Shown: positions 43,360 through 52,289 of the stretch, one piece after another
How positions within the stretch are numbered: position 1 is the first letter of the stretch
Layout of the letters: the number at the start of each line of letters is the position of its first letter
Source of the DNA: Alphaproteobacteria bacterium
GTDB lineage: Bacteria; Pseudomonadota; Alphaproteobacteria; GCA-2746255
NCBI GenBank assembly: GCA_021296325.1
Contig: JAGWAR010000001.1
Span: 277,159 to 341,158, forward strand
DNA: 64,000 nucleotides
Direction: 5' to 3'
Made by a program: the position numbers and the translations under genes
The notes under the pieces: model-generated
The model's database searches: none
The model's input: the letters and a program-made list of their open reading frames with translations, nothing else
What the model was told of the DNA's origin: nothing

Positions 43360-44474
43360 GCGGCCCACTCCTCTTGCACGGCGGCGTCCGTTTCGGAAGA
43401 GGCGTGCCGCGCCTTAAGGGCCGCGAAGGTGTCCGCGTTCATAAGACGGTGAAGCGCCCAGACGGCCATTCCGCGGACGAGCGGCGAGGGATCCGAAAGG
43501 CGGCGCTTAACCGCTGGTACGGCCCTTGAGTTCCCGGAATTCCCAAGCGCGATCAAGACGTTGCGAAGGAAGCGCGGATACCCGATGCGCTTGATGGCGC
43601 TGCCGGCAAAGCGTTGCCGGAAGGCGGCGTCGTCCAATTCGAGAAGCTCGGCGAGGGCGGGGCCTTCAAGTTCGGACCGGGGCAGGAAGGCGTATTCCTT
43701 CGTCTGACGCGCAAATTTGTTCCATGGGCAAACGGCGAGGCAATCGTCGCAGCCATAGATGCGGTTTCCCATCGGTTCGCGGAATTCGCGCGGGATGACG
43801 CCCTTGTGTTCGATTGTGAGGTAGGAAATGCAACGCCGCGCATCAAGCTCGTAGGCCTTTGGGAAGGCCTGGGTCGGACAGACGTCGAGGCAGGCGTGGC
43901 AATCGCCGCAATGGTCTTTTTCCGGCGCGTCCGGCGGCAGGGGCAGCGTCGTCAGAATCTCACCCAGGAAAAGCCAGGAACCGTAGTGCCTGGAGACCAA
44001 ATTCGTGTGCTTTCCCTGCCAGCCGATGCCGCCTTTTTCGGCCAGGGGCTTTTCCATCAAGGGGGCGGTGTCGACGAAGACCTTCACCTCGCAGGTGAAG
44101 GTATCGGCGATCCAGCCGGCAAGCTGTTTCAGCCGTTTCTTGATCGTATCGTGGTAGTCCGCGCCGCGGGCATAGACGCTGATATTGCCAAGGCCGGGCG
44201 TTGCGAGAAGGGCAAGCGCGTCTTTCGCCGGTGCGTAGTTCATGCCAAGGACGATGACGCTTTTTGCTTCGGGCCAAAGGGTTTGTGGATCGGCGCGGCG
44301 CGCGGCGTTTGCTTCAAGCCACGCCATATCGCCGTGATAGCCTTTTTCGAGAAAATGCCGGAGACCCTGCTTGAAATTCGCGTCGGTTTCGGCGGTAAGA
44401 AAACCTACCGCATCGAAACCCAATGCCTTCGCCTTCGTCCGGATAGACTCGCCGCTCGTTTCGCTCGCCTTCAT
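43356..44474 (-). CDS. queG: Epoxyqueuosine reductase QueG
   Basis: QueG is a cobalamin-dependent enzyme that reduces epoxyqueuosine to queuosine, the last step of the pathway. The N-terminal half has the B12-binding block ISVYARGADYHDTIKKRLKQL and EKGGIGWQGKHTN. Two 4Fe-4S sites are CGDCHACLDVCPTQAF and CDDCLAVCPWNKFA. Two HEAT-like repeats near the C terminus (ALGNSGNSRAVPAVKRRLSDPSP, GMAVWALHRL) bind tRNA. Length 372. Starts ATG at 44474, eight bases after the pheT stop. Confidence 0.95.
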   Translation of the reverse strand: MKASETSGESIRTKAKALGFDAVGFLTAETDANFKQGLRHFLEKGYHGDMAWLEANAARRADPQTLWPEAKSVIVLGMNYAPAKDALALLATPGLGNISVYARGADYHDTIKKRLKQLAGWIADTFTCEVKVFVDTAPLMEKPLAEKGGIGWQGKHTNLVSRHYGSWLFLGEILTTLPLPPDAPEKDHCGDCHACLDVCPTQAFPKAYELDARRCISYLTIEHKGVIPREFREPMGNRIYGCDDCLAVCPWNKFARQTKEYAFLPRSELEGPALAELLELDDAAFRQRFAGSAIKRIGYPRFLRNVLIALGNSGNSRAVPAVKRRLSDPSPLVRGMAVWALHRLMNADTFAALKARHASSETDAAVQEEWAA

Positions 44475-44482
44475 AGCCGCCT

Positions 44483-46885
44483 CTACTGGCGAAGTTCGGC
44501 CCCGGTCGCCTTGCGCACGTTCTCCACAATTTTCTCGGCGACGACGGTGATTTCCTCGTCCGTCAGCGTCTTCTCGCGGGGCTGCAGGGTGACGGAAATA
44601 GCGAGCGATTTCTTGCCGGGGGCGATGCCTTTTCCCTGGTAGACGTCGAAGACGGTAACGCTTTCGATCAACTGCGGCGCCGCTTTCTTCGTGGCGCGGA
44701 GGATGTCTCCCGCCGCCACGGCCTCATCGACGACGAAGGCAAAGTCGCGGGCGATCGGCTGGAAAGGCGACGCATCGAGCGGCGGGCGGGCGCGGTCAGC
44801 CCGGAGCCTCGGCGCCGGCACGCGGTCGAGGAAGACCTCGAAACCAACGACGGGCCCTTCGACGTCAAGCCGCTTGAGAATACCGGGATGGACCTCGCCA
44901 AAATGGGCGAGCACGTTCTTCGGTCCCTGGCGGAACGCGCCGACGCGGCCCGGATGGTACCAGGCGGGGCCCTCGGAGACGGCTTCCAGGCTTGCGGCCT
45001 TTACGCCGGCGGCGACAAGAGTCGCTAGCGCATCCGCCTTCGCATCGAAGGCGTCCACCGCCCGCTCGGGCTCCAGCCAGTGGCGGGCATGGGCCTTGCC
45101 GGTGCGCAGGCCGGCCGCCACCAGGGCCTGATCCTTTGCCGCAAGGCCCGTATATTGCGGCCCGATTTCGAACAGGGCCAAATCCGGAAGGCCGCGATCG
45201 GCGTTGCGTCCCGCCGCCCCGATTAGGTTGGGCAGGATCGAGGGCCGCAGCATGTCGAGATCGGCGCTGATCGGATTTTCCAGCGCCAGCGTCGCGCCGC
45301 CGCCGAAATCGCCGGCAATGCGGGAGGAAAGGAAAGACCAGCTCACCACCTCGACCATGCCGCGGCCGGCGAGCGTACGCCGGGCGAACTCCGCCTGGTG
45401 ATTGGCTGGCGTCACGCTGACCGGGGGAAGCGACGTTTCCGGCGGCAACGGCAGTGAGGGAATGGCGTCGTAGCCGTGAATGCGAAGCACTTCCTCGACG
45501 AGGTCCGCTTCGTCCTCGATATCGTTGCGCCAGGAAGGGACGCGCACGGCAAGGCGCTTGCCTTTTTTCACGCTTTCGAAGCCGAGTTTTTTCAGAATGC
45601 TAAGCGACTTCCTTTCGGGAAGGTTGAGGCCGCCAAGGGCGTACACGCGTGCGGGGCGGAAGAAAACCGTCTGGTTGCGTTTTTCCTCCTTGCCGACGAT
45701 GACGCATTTTCCGGCCTCGCCTCCACAGAATTGGAGGATGCGTTGCGTCGCCGCTTCCATGCCTGGCAGGACCATGACGGGATCGACGCCACGTTCGAAA
45801 CGATGGCGCGCGTCCGTTTCGATATTGAGTTTGCGTCCCGTCGCCGCCGTGCGGATGGGATCGAAGATGGCCGATTCGACGAAGACGTTCGTCGTCGCTT
45901 CCGTGCAACCGGAGGCCTCGCCGCCGATAACGCCAGCGAGACTCAGGACCTCTTTCTCGTCAGCAATCACGCACATGTTCGGATCCAGCCGGTAGTCCTT
46001 GCCATCGAGGGCCCGCAGCGTTTCCCCCTTGCGGGCGAGGCGCACGGTGAGATTCCCCTGCAGCCGGTCGGCGTCGAAAACGTGCATGGGACGGCCAAAC
46101 TCGATCGCCATCAGGTTTGTTACGTCGACAAGGGCGGAAATGGGGCGCAACCCGACAGCGAGCAGGCGACGTTGCAGCCAGGCGGGGCTTGGCCCGTTCT
46201 TCACGCCGCGCAGGCTGCGGCCAACGAAATGGGCACACGCGTTCCTGGCGTTCTTCGGGAAATCGAGGGAAAGGCCGACCGGGCTTTTGAAGGCGCCGGC
46301 AACGGGTTTCGCCCGCCAGGGCTTCAACCGGCCGAGGCCGGCCGCCGCAAGGTCCCGGGCAATGCCGCGCACGCCGAGGCAGTCACCGCGATTGGGGGTG
46401 AGTCCCAGATGGATGACCGGGTCGTTCAGACCAAGGGCGGCAACGGCGCTGGTGCCGACTTTTGCATCGGCCGAGAGCTCGATGATGCCGTCGTGGTCCT
46501 CGCCGAGTTCAAGTTCCGCCGCCGAACACAGCATGCCTTCGCTCAAGACTCCGCGAATTTTGCCGGCCCGCAAGGGTTCTCCCGTCGCCGGGATGACGGT
46601 GCCCGGCCGGGCCAGCACGCCTTTCATTCCGGCCCGTGCGTTGGGGGCGCCGCAGACAACGGTGAAGGTCTGCTTGCCGGTCGAGACGGTGCAAAGCTGA
46701 AGACGGTCGGCGTCCGGGTGGCGTTCGGCCGTTTCCACCCTGGCCACGACGAAACCTTTGAGTGCTTTTGCCCGGTCGATCAGTTCCTCGACTTCCAGCC
46801 CGACCGCCGTCAGCGTGTCCGCGATCGTCGCGAGATCGGCCTTCGTGTCGAGATGATCGCGAAGCCAGCCGAGGGTGAATTTCAT
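44483..46885 (-). CDS. pheT: Phenylalanyl-tRNA synthetase beta subunit
   Basis: PheT is the 800-residue beta chain of the alpha2-beta2 enzyme that charges tRNA-Phe. The N-terminal EMAP-like tRNA-binding domain (VVARVETAERHPDADRLQLC near residue 47), the B3/B4 editing domain (LTPNRGDCLGVRGIARDLAA), the B5 part (ERGVDPVMVLPGMEAATQRI) and the C-terminal ferredoxin-fold anticodon-binding domain (FQPIARDFAFVVDE; SVTVFDVYQG) are all present. The start at 46885 overlaps the pheS stop by one base, so the two subunits are coupled. Confidence 0.97.
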   Translation of the reverse strand: MKFTLGWLRDHLDTKADLATIADTLTAVGLEVEELIDRAKALKGFVVARVETAERHPDADRLQLCTVSTGKQTFTVVCGAPNARAGMKGVLARPGTVIPATGEPLRAGKIRGVLSEGMLCSAAELELGEDHDGIIELSADAKVGTSAVAALGLNDPVIHLGLTPNRGDCLGVRGIARDLAAAGLGRLKPWRAKPVAGAFKSPVGLSLDFPKNARNACAHFVGRSLRGVKNGPSPAWLQRRLLAVGLRPISALVDVTNLMAIEFGRPMHVFDADRLQGNLTVRLARKGETLRALDGKDYRLDPNMCVIADEKEVLSLAGVIGGEASGCTEATTNVFVESAIFDPIRTAATGRKLNIETDARHRFERGVDPVMVLPGMEAATQRILQFCGGEAGKCVIVGKEEKRNQTVFFRPARVYALGGLNLPERKSLSILKKLGFESVKKGKRLAVRVPSWRNDIEDEADLVEEVLRIHGYDAIPSLPLPPETSLPPVSVTPANHQAEFARRTLAGRGMVEVVSWSFLSSRIAGDFGGGATLALENPISADLDMLRPSILPNLIGAAGRNADRGLPDLALFEIGPQYTGLAAKDQALVAAGLRTGKAHARHWLEPERAVDAFDAKADALATLVAAGVKAASLEAVSEGPAWYHPGRVGAFRQGPKNVLAHFGEVHPGILKRLDVEGPVVGFEVFLDRVPAPRLRADRARPPLDASPFQPIARDFAFVVDEAVAAGDILRATKKAAPQLIESVTVFDVYQGKGIAPGKKSLAISVTLQPREKTLTDEEITVVAEKIVENVRKATGAELRQ

Positions 46886-47958
46886 TACGAAAGCCCCCCG
46901 GTCAGGGTCGGCACGTCAAGCGGTAGGAAGCCGTAGTGACGAAGCCAGCGCAGGTCCGCCTCGAAAAAGGTGCGCAGGTCCGGAATGCCGTATTTCAGCA
47001 TGGCGACGCGTTCGACCCCGAGGCCGAAGGCAAAGCCCTGATAGACGCTCGAATCGATCCCACAATGCTCCAGCACCTTCGGATGGACCATTCCGCAACC
47101 CAGAATCTCGAGCCAGTCGGCCCCGGCCCCGACGCGGATGGTGTCCTTCTCACGGGCGCAGCCGATGTCGACTTCTGCCGAGGGTTCCGTGAAGGGAAAG
47201 AAGCTTGGCCGGAAGCGCAACGGCACTTCGTCGAGTTCAAAGAAGGCACGGCAGAAATCGAAGAGGCAACCTTTCAGGTGTCCCATATGGGTGCCACGGT
47301 CGATGAGCAGGCCCTCGATCTGGTGGAACATCGGCGTGTGCGTGATGTCTGAATCCCGCCGATAGGTACGGCCTGGTGCCACGATCCGGATCGGCGGCTT
47401 TGCCGCGCGCATTGTCCGGATCTGGACCGGCGAAGTATGGGTGCGAAGCAACCTGCGCTCGCCCGAAGCGTCGGGCGGGAAGTAGAAGGTGTCGTGCATC
47501 TGGCGGGCGGGGTGTTCCGGCGGGATATTCAGGGCCGCGAAATTGTGGAAATCGTCCTCGACGTCCGGGCCCTCCGCCACGGCGAATCCCATGGCGCCGA
47601 AGATCTGAAGCAGTTCACCCAGCGTCTGGCTGATGGGGTGGATGCGCCCCTCCGTTTCGGGACGGGGCGGCAGCGTCATGTCAAAGCGTTCCTGAAGCAG
47701 GCGCGCGTTCAACGCCGAATCGCCCAATACGCGGCCGCGTTCGGTAATCGCCCGGCTTATTTCCTCCTTCAGCGTATTCAGGGCCGCGCCCTGGTTGCGG
47801 CGTGCCTCGGGCTCAAGGGCGCCCAACCCCTTCATCCGTTTGGTGATTTGCCCTTTCTTGCCGAGGACCGCGACACGCAGCTGCTCGAGATCGTCGAGGT
47901 TTTGCGCCGTTTCGATTTCGTCTAGCAGCGTCTTGCGCAGGGAGTCGAGATCCGTCAT
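46885..47958 (-). CDS. pheS: Phenylalanyl-tRNA synthetase alpha subunit
   Basis: PheS is the catalytic chain (357 residues). An N-terminal coiled-coil domain ([31 protein letters not shown]) precedes the class II core with motif 2 ([39 protein letters not shown]) and motif 3 ([22 protein letters not shown]). RBS AAGGCGGG precedes the ATG at 47958. A terminator-like hairpin lies about 30 bases upstream, which may allow regulation separate from rplT. Confidence 0.97.
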   Translation of the reverse strand: MTDLDSLRKTLLDEIETAQNLDDLEQLRVAVLGKKGQITKRMKGLGALEPEARRNQGAALNTLKEEISRAITERGRVLGDSALNARLLQERFDMTLPPRPETEGRIHPISQTLGELLQIFGAMGFAVAEGPDVEDDFHNFAALNIPPEHPARQMHDTFYFPPDASGERRLLRTHTSPVQIRTMRAAKPPIRIVAPGRTYRRDSDITHTPMFHQIEGLLIDRGTHMGHLKGCLFDFCRAFFELDEVPLRFRPSFFPFTEPSAEVDIGCAREKDTIRVGAGADWLEILGCGMVHPKVLEHCGIDSSVYQGFAFGLGVERVAMLKYGIPDLRTFFEADLRWLRHYGFLPLDVPTLTGGLS

Positions 47959-47980
47959 CGTTTTCCCGCCTTAGGAAAAG

Positions 47981-48007
47981 AAGGGGGCTTACGAATGCAA
48001 GCCCCTT
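47981..48007 (-). terminator. Terminator/attenuator-like hairpin between rplT and pheS
   Basis: On the minus strand, AAGGGGCTT and AAGCCCCTT, with one extra C, pair around GCATTCGT, followed by CTTCTTTTCC. It lies about 30 bases after the rplT stop and 22 bases before the pheS start. No Phe-codon leader peptide is visible. Confidence 0.6.
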
Positions 48008-48041
48008 ACTTCGAAGTCCAATTGCCGGTTCGGGGCCAGGA

Positions 48042-48407
48042 TTATGCGGTGGGACCCAGCGCCGTCCGGGCCCGCTCTACGATCTCCTTAAAGGCCGACG
48101 GGTCGTTCACCGCAAGATCCGAAAGCACCTTGCGATCCATCTCGATCCCGGCCTTCTTGATGCCATTTATGAATTGCGAATAGGTAAGCCCGTGTTCCCG
48201 GACCCCTGCATTGATACGTTGTATCCAAAGCGCGCGGAAACTGCGCTTGCGGTTGCGCCGGTCACGGTAGGCGTATTGCAGACCCTTCTCGACCCGCTCG
48301 ATCGCAACGCGAAAGTTTGATTTCGCCCGCCCGCGATAACCGGTGGCTCGATCGACGACCTTCTTGTGACGAGCGTGGGTGGTGACCCCTCTTTTAACGC
48401 GTGCCAT
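48042..48407 (-). CDS. rplT: 50S ribosomal protein L20
   Basis: L20 binds 23S rRNA early in 50S assembly and represses its own operon in bacteria studied. The 121-residue sequence [18 protein letters not shown] and [20 protein letters not shown] are unmistakable. Start ATG 48407 lies nine bases after the rpmI stop. Confidence 0.98.
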   Translation of the reverse strand: MARVKRGVTTHARHKKVVDRATGYRGRAKSNFRVAIERVEKGLQYAYRDRRNRKRSFRALWIQRINAGVREHGLTYSQFINGIKKAGIEMDRKVLSDLAVNDPSAFKEIVERARTALGPTA

Positions 48408-48416
48408 GGGTCGTCC

Positions 48417-48617
48417 CTAACCGCCGTAAGGCATGAATTTTTTGACGATGGCCGCGCTCGACTCCGACAGAATCTTCGTGCCGCGCGCTTTTCTTTTCGT
48501 TTTCTGGGAGCGCTTGCGCAGATTGTGACGCTTCCCCGACGGGTTCATCACGATCTTGCCCGTCGCGGTACGACGGAATCGGCGCTTTGTGCTGCTTTTC
48601 GTCTTCAGCTTGGGCAT
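48417..48617 (-). CDS. rpmI: 50S ribosomal protein L35
   Basis: The 66-residue L35 sequence MPKLKTKSSTKRRFRRTATGK and KHMPY-like end (KKFMPYGG) match the family. The track start at 48623 adds MEM, but AGGGGAG sits six bases before the ATG at 48617, which is correct. Upstream is a promoter at 48693-48721 and a leader with two possible stems (48646-48679 and around the RBS). Confidence 0.97.
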   Translation of the reverse strand: MPKLKTKSSTKRRFRRTATGKIVMNPSGKRHNLRKRSQKTKRKARGTKILSESSAAIVKKFMPYGG

Positions 48618-48645
48618 TTCCATCTCCCCTAAGTGGAGGTTTTAT

Positions 48646-48679
48646 GAGCGGCTGGGCATGCCCTTGGGCCTCACCGCTC
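48646..48679 (-). promoter_or_regulatory. Structured 5' leader of rpmI-rplT (candidate r-protein autoregulatory element)
   Basis: GAGCGG and CCGCTC enclose an inner GGGCATGCCC stem in the leader, starting a few bases after the likely transcription start. Just downstream CCTCC can pair with the Shine-Dalgarno GGGGAG (CCTCCACTTAGGGGAG). L20 and L35 operons are autoregulated in other bacteria, but this structure is not one I recognise. Confidence 0.45.
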
Positions 48680-48692
48680 GAAAGCAGCGTGG

Positions 48693-48721
48693 GTTATAGC
48701 GAGTGCGCATTGGAAAGGCAA
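48693..48721 (-). promoter_or_regulatory. Sigma-70 promoter for rpmI-rplT
   Basis: TTGCCT (48716-48721) and TATAAC (48693-48698) are separated by exactly 17 bases. They sit just after the infC stop (48748), about 70 bases upstream of the rpmI start, and give the cluster an internal promoter. Confidence 0.7.
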
Positions 48722-48747
48722 GAACCCGGCGGGGGCAGCCGTATCCC

Positions 48748-49284
48748 TTATTTTGTAGTCAGGACCATCGTCATCAGCCGTCCCTCGGTCCGGGGAAACT
48801 GCTCGATTTTGCCGACTTCTTCCACGTCATCGCGGATCCGCATGAGCACGTTCAACCCCAAATCCTGGTGGGCCATTTCCCGGCCGCGGAAACGCATCGT
48901 CACCTTGACCTTGTTGCCCTCCCGCAGGAAGTCGATGATCTTGCGGAGCTTCACCTCGTAATCGTGAGCCTCGATTCCGGGGCGCAGCTTGATCTCCTTG
49001 ATGTCGATTACCTTCTGCTTCTTTTTCGCTTCGGCGCGCTTCTTGCTCTCTTTGTATTTGAGCTTGCCGTAGTCGAGAACTTTGCAGACGGGCGGATCGG
49101 CGCTCGGCGATATTTCGACGAGGTCGAGTCCTGCCTCCTCGGCAGCTTTGAGCCCTTCCTCGATGGAAACGATTCCAATTTGTTCCGAGTCGGCTCCGAT
49201 AAGACGGATGGTGGGTACGTCGATTTGTTCGTTGATGCGGGGTCCCTGTCGGGACGGCCGCGTTTGCGCAGCTAACCTAGCTAT
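48748..49284 (-). CDS. infC: Translation initiation factor IF-3 with AUA start
   Basis: IF-3 keeps ribosomal subunits apart and checks start-codon pairing. The N-terminal domain is PRINEQIDVPTIRLIGADSE, the linker is rich in Lys (KESKKRAEAKKKQKV), and the C-terminal domain ends QFPRTEGRLMTMVLTTK. The track lists only 68 residues from a GTG at 48954, which means there is no ATG, GTG or TTG in frame earlier. GGAGGAAG stands six bases before an ATA at 49284-49282, giving 178 residues beginning IARLAAQTRPSRQGP, normal for the family. Non-AUG infC starts (AUU in E. coli) are established and used for autoregulation. Confidence 0.93.
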   Translation of the reverse strand: MARLAAQTRPSRQGPRINEQIDVPTIRLIGADSEQIGIVSIEEGLKAAEEAGLDLVEISPSADPPVCKVLDYGKLKYKESKKRAEAKKKQKVIDIKEIKLRPGIEAHDYEVKLRKIIDFLREGNKVKVTMRFRGREMAHQDLGLNVLMRIRDDVEEVGKIEQFPRTEGRLMTMVLTTK

Positions 49285-49335
49285 GAACTTCCTCCAATAA
49301 TTGTTTCGATGAGAGTTACGGTTCCGGACGAAGGC

Positions 49336-51252
49336 TTACGCGTCAGGAGCCGCAGCTTCCGACGTAAGTCTAACGACTGCTTTATCAAGGGCAAGGCTTT
49401 CTTGATCCTTGTCGCCCAGGTAGCGGATGGAAACCGTCCGATTTTCCGTCTCCCGATTGCCAACGGCAAGGAGAACGGGGACTTTGGCAAGGCTGTGCTC
49501 GCGCACCTTGTAATTGATCTTTTCGTTACGAAGGTCTGCCTCAACCCGCAGCCCCGCCTTTTGGAGCGCCGCGACAACCTCCTTGGCGTAGGCGTCGCTG
49601 TCATTCGTGATCGTTGTGACGACAACCTGAAGCGGTGCCAGCCACAGGGGCAGGCGCCCGGCGTAATGTTCGATGAGGACGCCGATGAAGCGTTCGATGG
49701 ACCCCAGAATCGCCCGGTGCAGCATGACCGGCCGATGTTTCTCGCCGTCCTCGCCGATGTAGCTTGCGTTCAGCCGCTCCGGCAGGACGAAATCGACCTG
49801 CAGCGTGCCGCATTGCCAGTCGCGGCCGATGGCGTCGCGCAGCACGAATTCGAGTTTCGGCCCGTAGAAGGCGCCTTCGCCGGGATTAGGCGAGACCGCA
49901 AGGCCGGTCGCTTCGGTGGCGGCGCGAAGAGCCGCCTCGGCGGCATCCCAGACGGCGTCGTCCCCGGCCCGCAGGTCCGGCCGGTCGGCGTATTTGATGA
50001 CAACGTCCTCATAGCCGAAATCCTTGTAGACGCTTAAGAGGAGCGTGCAGAACGCCTTCGTTTCCTCGGTGATCTGGTCTTGGGTGCAGAAGATGTGGGC
50101 GTCGTCCTGGGTGAAGGCGCGGACCCGCATGAGCCCATGCAGCGCGCCGGACGGTTCGTTCCGGTGGCAGGTACCAAACTCGGCCATGCGCAACGGCAGG
50201 TCGCGGTAGCTTTTCCCGCCCTGCCGGAAAATCTGGACGTGGCCCGGGCAGTTCATCGGCTTCAAGGCCAGCACGCGTTCCTCCGACTCGGCGGTGAACA
50301 TATGCTCGCGAAACTTTTCCCAATGGCCGGACTGTTCCCAGAGGCTGCGGTCGACAAGTTCCGGGGTCCGCACTTCGACATAGCCGGCCCGGTCCAGACG
50401 ACGGCGAATGTAGTCTTCGAGAATGCGATAAAGCGTCCAGCCTTTCGCGTGCCAGAAGATGGAGCCGACGGCTTCTTCCTGAATGTGGAAGAGGTCCATC
50501 TCCTTGCCCAGACGGCGGTGGTCTCGCCGCGTCGCTTCCTCAAGCACAAAGAGGTGGTGTTTTAATTCTTTTTCGTTTGCCCAGGCGGTGCCGTAGATGC
50601 GCTGGAGCATTTCGTTTTTGGAATCGCCCCGCCAATAGGCGCCGGCCAGCTTCATCAGCTTGAACCCTTTGCCAAGCCTTCCGGTCGATGGCAGATGGGG
50701 GCCCCGGCAAAGGTCGATGAAGTTGCCCTGACGGTAAAGCGTGATGGGCTCGCCTTCCGGAATCGCTTCGATGATTTCCGCCTTGTAGTGTTCGCCCATG
50801 TTCTTGAAGAAGACAATCGCCTCCTTGCGGTCCCAGACCTCGCGAACGACCTCTTCGTCGCGTGCAACGATCTCGTGCATGCGTTTTTCGATCTTCTCCA
50901 GATCTTCCGGCGTGAAGGGCTCTTTTCTGGAAAAATCGTAATAGAAGCCGTTTTCGATCGCCGGGCCGATCGTGACCTGGGTCTCGGGGTAAAGCTCCTT
51001 CACCGCTTCGGCCATGGCATGGGCGGCATCGTGGCGCAGGACTTCGCGCCCTTCGTCCGTTTCGCGGGTAACGATGGCGATTGCGGCGTCCTTCTCGATC
51101 GGACGGGTAAGGTCCCAGAGCTCGCCGTTCACGCGAATGGCGACCGCCGCCTTGGCAAGGCCGGCGCCGATGGCCGAGGCGATCTCCAGACCGCTCACGC
51201 CTTTTTCGTGGGTCTGGGTGGAGCCGTCGGGAAGGGTGATCGTAAGCATCAT
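49336..51252 (-). CDS. thrS: Threonyl-tRNA synthetase
   Basis: ThrRS (638 residues) charges tRNA-Thr. The N-terminal TGS domain ([20 protein letters not shown]) and editing domain ([17 protein letters not shown]) are followed by the class II core with zinc-binding residues, including motif 2 ([37 protein letters not shown]) and motif 3, and the anticodon-binding C-terminal domain ([20 protein letters not shown]). It begins the thrS-infC-rpmI-rplT-pheST cluster with a strong promoter (51306-51333). MM at the start leaves one alternative Met. Confidence 0.98.
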   Translation of the reverse strand: MMLTITLPDGSTQTHEKGVSGLEIASAIGAGLAKAAVAIRVNGELWDLTRPIEKDAAIAIVTRETDEGREVLRHDAAHAMAEAVKELYPETQVTIGPAIENGFYYDFSRKEPFTPEDLEKIEKRMHEIVARDEEVVREVWDRKEAIVFFKNMGEHYKAEIIEAIPEGEPITLYRQGNFIDLCRGPHLPSTGRLGKGFKLMKLAGAYWRGDSKNEMLQRIYGTAWANEKELKHHLFVLEEATRRDHRRLGKEMDLFHIQEEAVGSIFWHAKGWTLYRILEDYIRRRLDRAGYVEVRTPELVDRSLWEQSGHWEKFREHMFTAESEERVLALKPMNCPGHVQIFRQGGKSYRDLPLRMAEFGTCHRNEPSGALHGLMRVRAFTQDDAHIFCTQDQITEETKAFCTLLLSVYKDFGYEDVVIKYADRPDLRAGDDAVWDAAEAALRAATEATGLAVSPNPGEGAFYGPKLEFVLRDAIGRDWQCGTLQVDFVLPERLNASYIGEDGEKHRPVMLHRAILGSIERFIGVLIEHYAGRLPLWLAPLQVVVTTITNDSDAYAKEVVAALQKAGLRVEADLRNEKINYKVREHSLAKVPVLLAVGNRETENRTVSIRYLGDKDQESLALDKAVVRLTSEAAAPDA

Positions 51253-51305
51253 GCAAGTAACCGGTCGAAAGTCCGGAAAACCGTCTTTTTCCTAAGGGTT
51301 GCGGA

Positions 51306-51333
51306 AATGTAGAACCTTTCGAAACGGTGTCAA
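51306..51333 (-). promoter_or_regulatory. Sigma-70 promoter of thrS
   Basis: TTGACA (51328-51333) and TACATT (51306-51311) are separated by 16 bases. The -10 box ends 54 bases before the thrS ATG, and the -35 overlaps the stop of the upstream GT9 gene. Confidence 0.65.
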
Positions 51334-52289
51334 GGATGGCCCGGTCCCGAAGGGCTTTTCGTGGCTTCCCGCAGGGAAAGCGCATCGAGCACTTCGTCCG
51401 GTGTCAGTGTGGCCAGGGTCCCCCGCCTCAAAACCGTCACCTGGCGGCCCCGGGGCGCGCAAAGCGCAGGATCGGAAGCGCCGGAGAAAAGGGCGACGGC
51501 GGGGCAGCCGGCGGTCGCGATCAGATGCATCGGCCCGGTGTCGTTGCCCACCGCCGCTTTCGCTTGGCGGGCGAGTGCGGCGATGTCGAAAAGGTTTGTC
51601 TGGCCGGCAAGGTTCACCGCTTGCGGGCAGGCTTTGGCGATTGCTGCAAGGGCTTTCGCCTCGGCCGCCGTGCCGAGCAGGACCGGGGTCAAACCGCGCT
51701 CGGCGAGCAGCCCGGCAAGGGCGGCGTACCCCGCCTCCGGCCAGCGCTTTTCCGGGCGGTGAGGGGCTCCGCCCGGCACGAAAAGCACGTAAGGTTCGGG
51801 TAGCTGAAAACGCGACACATCGGCCGTCATCCAGTCAACGGAAGCAACGGGCACGTCCGCAATCCCTGCCATTTGCAACTGTTCCGTCTGGCGTTCGACG
51901 GTGTGCTGGAAATCGCGCTTCGGATTGGCGTGAGGGTGCGAACAGCCGCGCGCGATGCCGGACCATTCCGGAAATGGGCCCGGGAAAAAGAGGGAAAAAT
52001 AAAAACCGCTGCGGTCCGATGTCTGCAGATCGTAGACTCGATCGAAACGGGCTTCGCGAAGCTGCGCACGAAGCCGCAACCAGTCGGGGACCTGCCAAAG
52101 CTTTGGTCGCCGATCCAGCCAGACCGAATCGAAACAGCCGCACCGTTCGGCCATTTCCCGAAAAGGTGCGGTCGTAAGCAGCGTGATTTCCGCATTTTCG
52201 TGGTGGCGGCGGATGGCCGCGAAGGGACCCAACGCCTGCAGAAAGTCACCAAGCGCGCCGAGCTTGATCACAAGCACGCGGCCTGTCAT
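51330..52289 (-). CDS. Glycosyltransferase family 9 (heptosyltransferase-like)
   Basis: GT9 enzymes add heptose or related sugars during LPS core assembly. Segments VLVIKLGALGDFLQALGPFAAI (residues 4-25), VLFVPGGAPHRPEKRWPEAGYAALAGLL near residue 168 and LAGQTNLFDIAALARQAKAAVGNDTGPMHLIATAGCP near residue 225 are the family's landmarks, with GNDTGPMH the donor-binding motif. The track begins at 52343, but ATG 52289 overlaps the preceding GT4 stop by four bases (ATGA) and gives 319 residues. The two genes are presumably made together for LPS core. Confidence 0.9.
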   Translation of the reverse strand: MTGRVLVIKLGALGDFLQALGPFAAIRRHHENAEITLLTTAPFREMAERCGCFDSVWLDRRPKLWQVPDWLRLRAQLREARFDRVYDLQTSDRSGFYFSLFFPGPFPEWSGIARGCSHPHANPKRDFQHTVERQTEQLQMAGIADVPVASVDWMTADVSRFQLPEPYVLFVPGGAPHRPEKRWPEAGYAALAGLLAERGLTPVLLGTAAEAKALAAIAKACPQAVNLAGQTNLFDIAALARQAKAAVGNDTGPMHLIATAGCPAVALFSGASDPALCAPRGRQVTVLRRGTLATLTPDEVLDALSLREATKSPSGPGHP

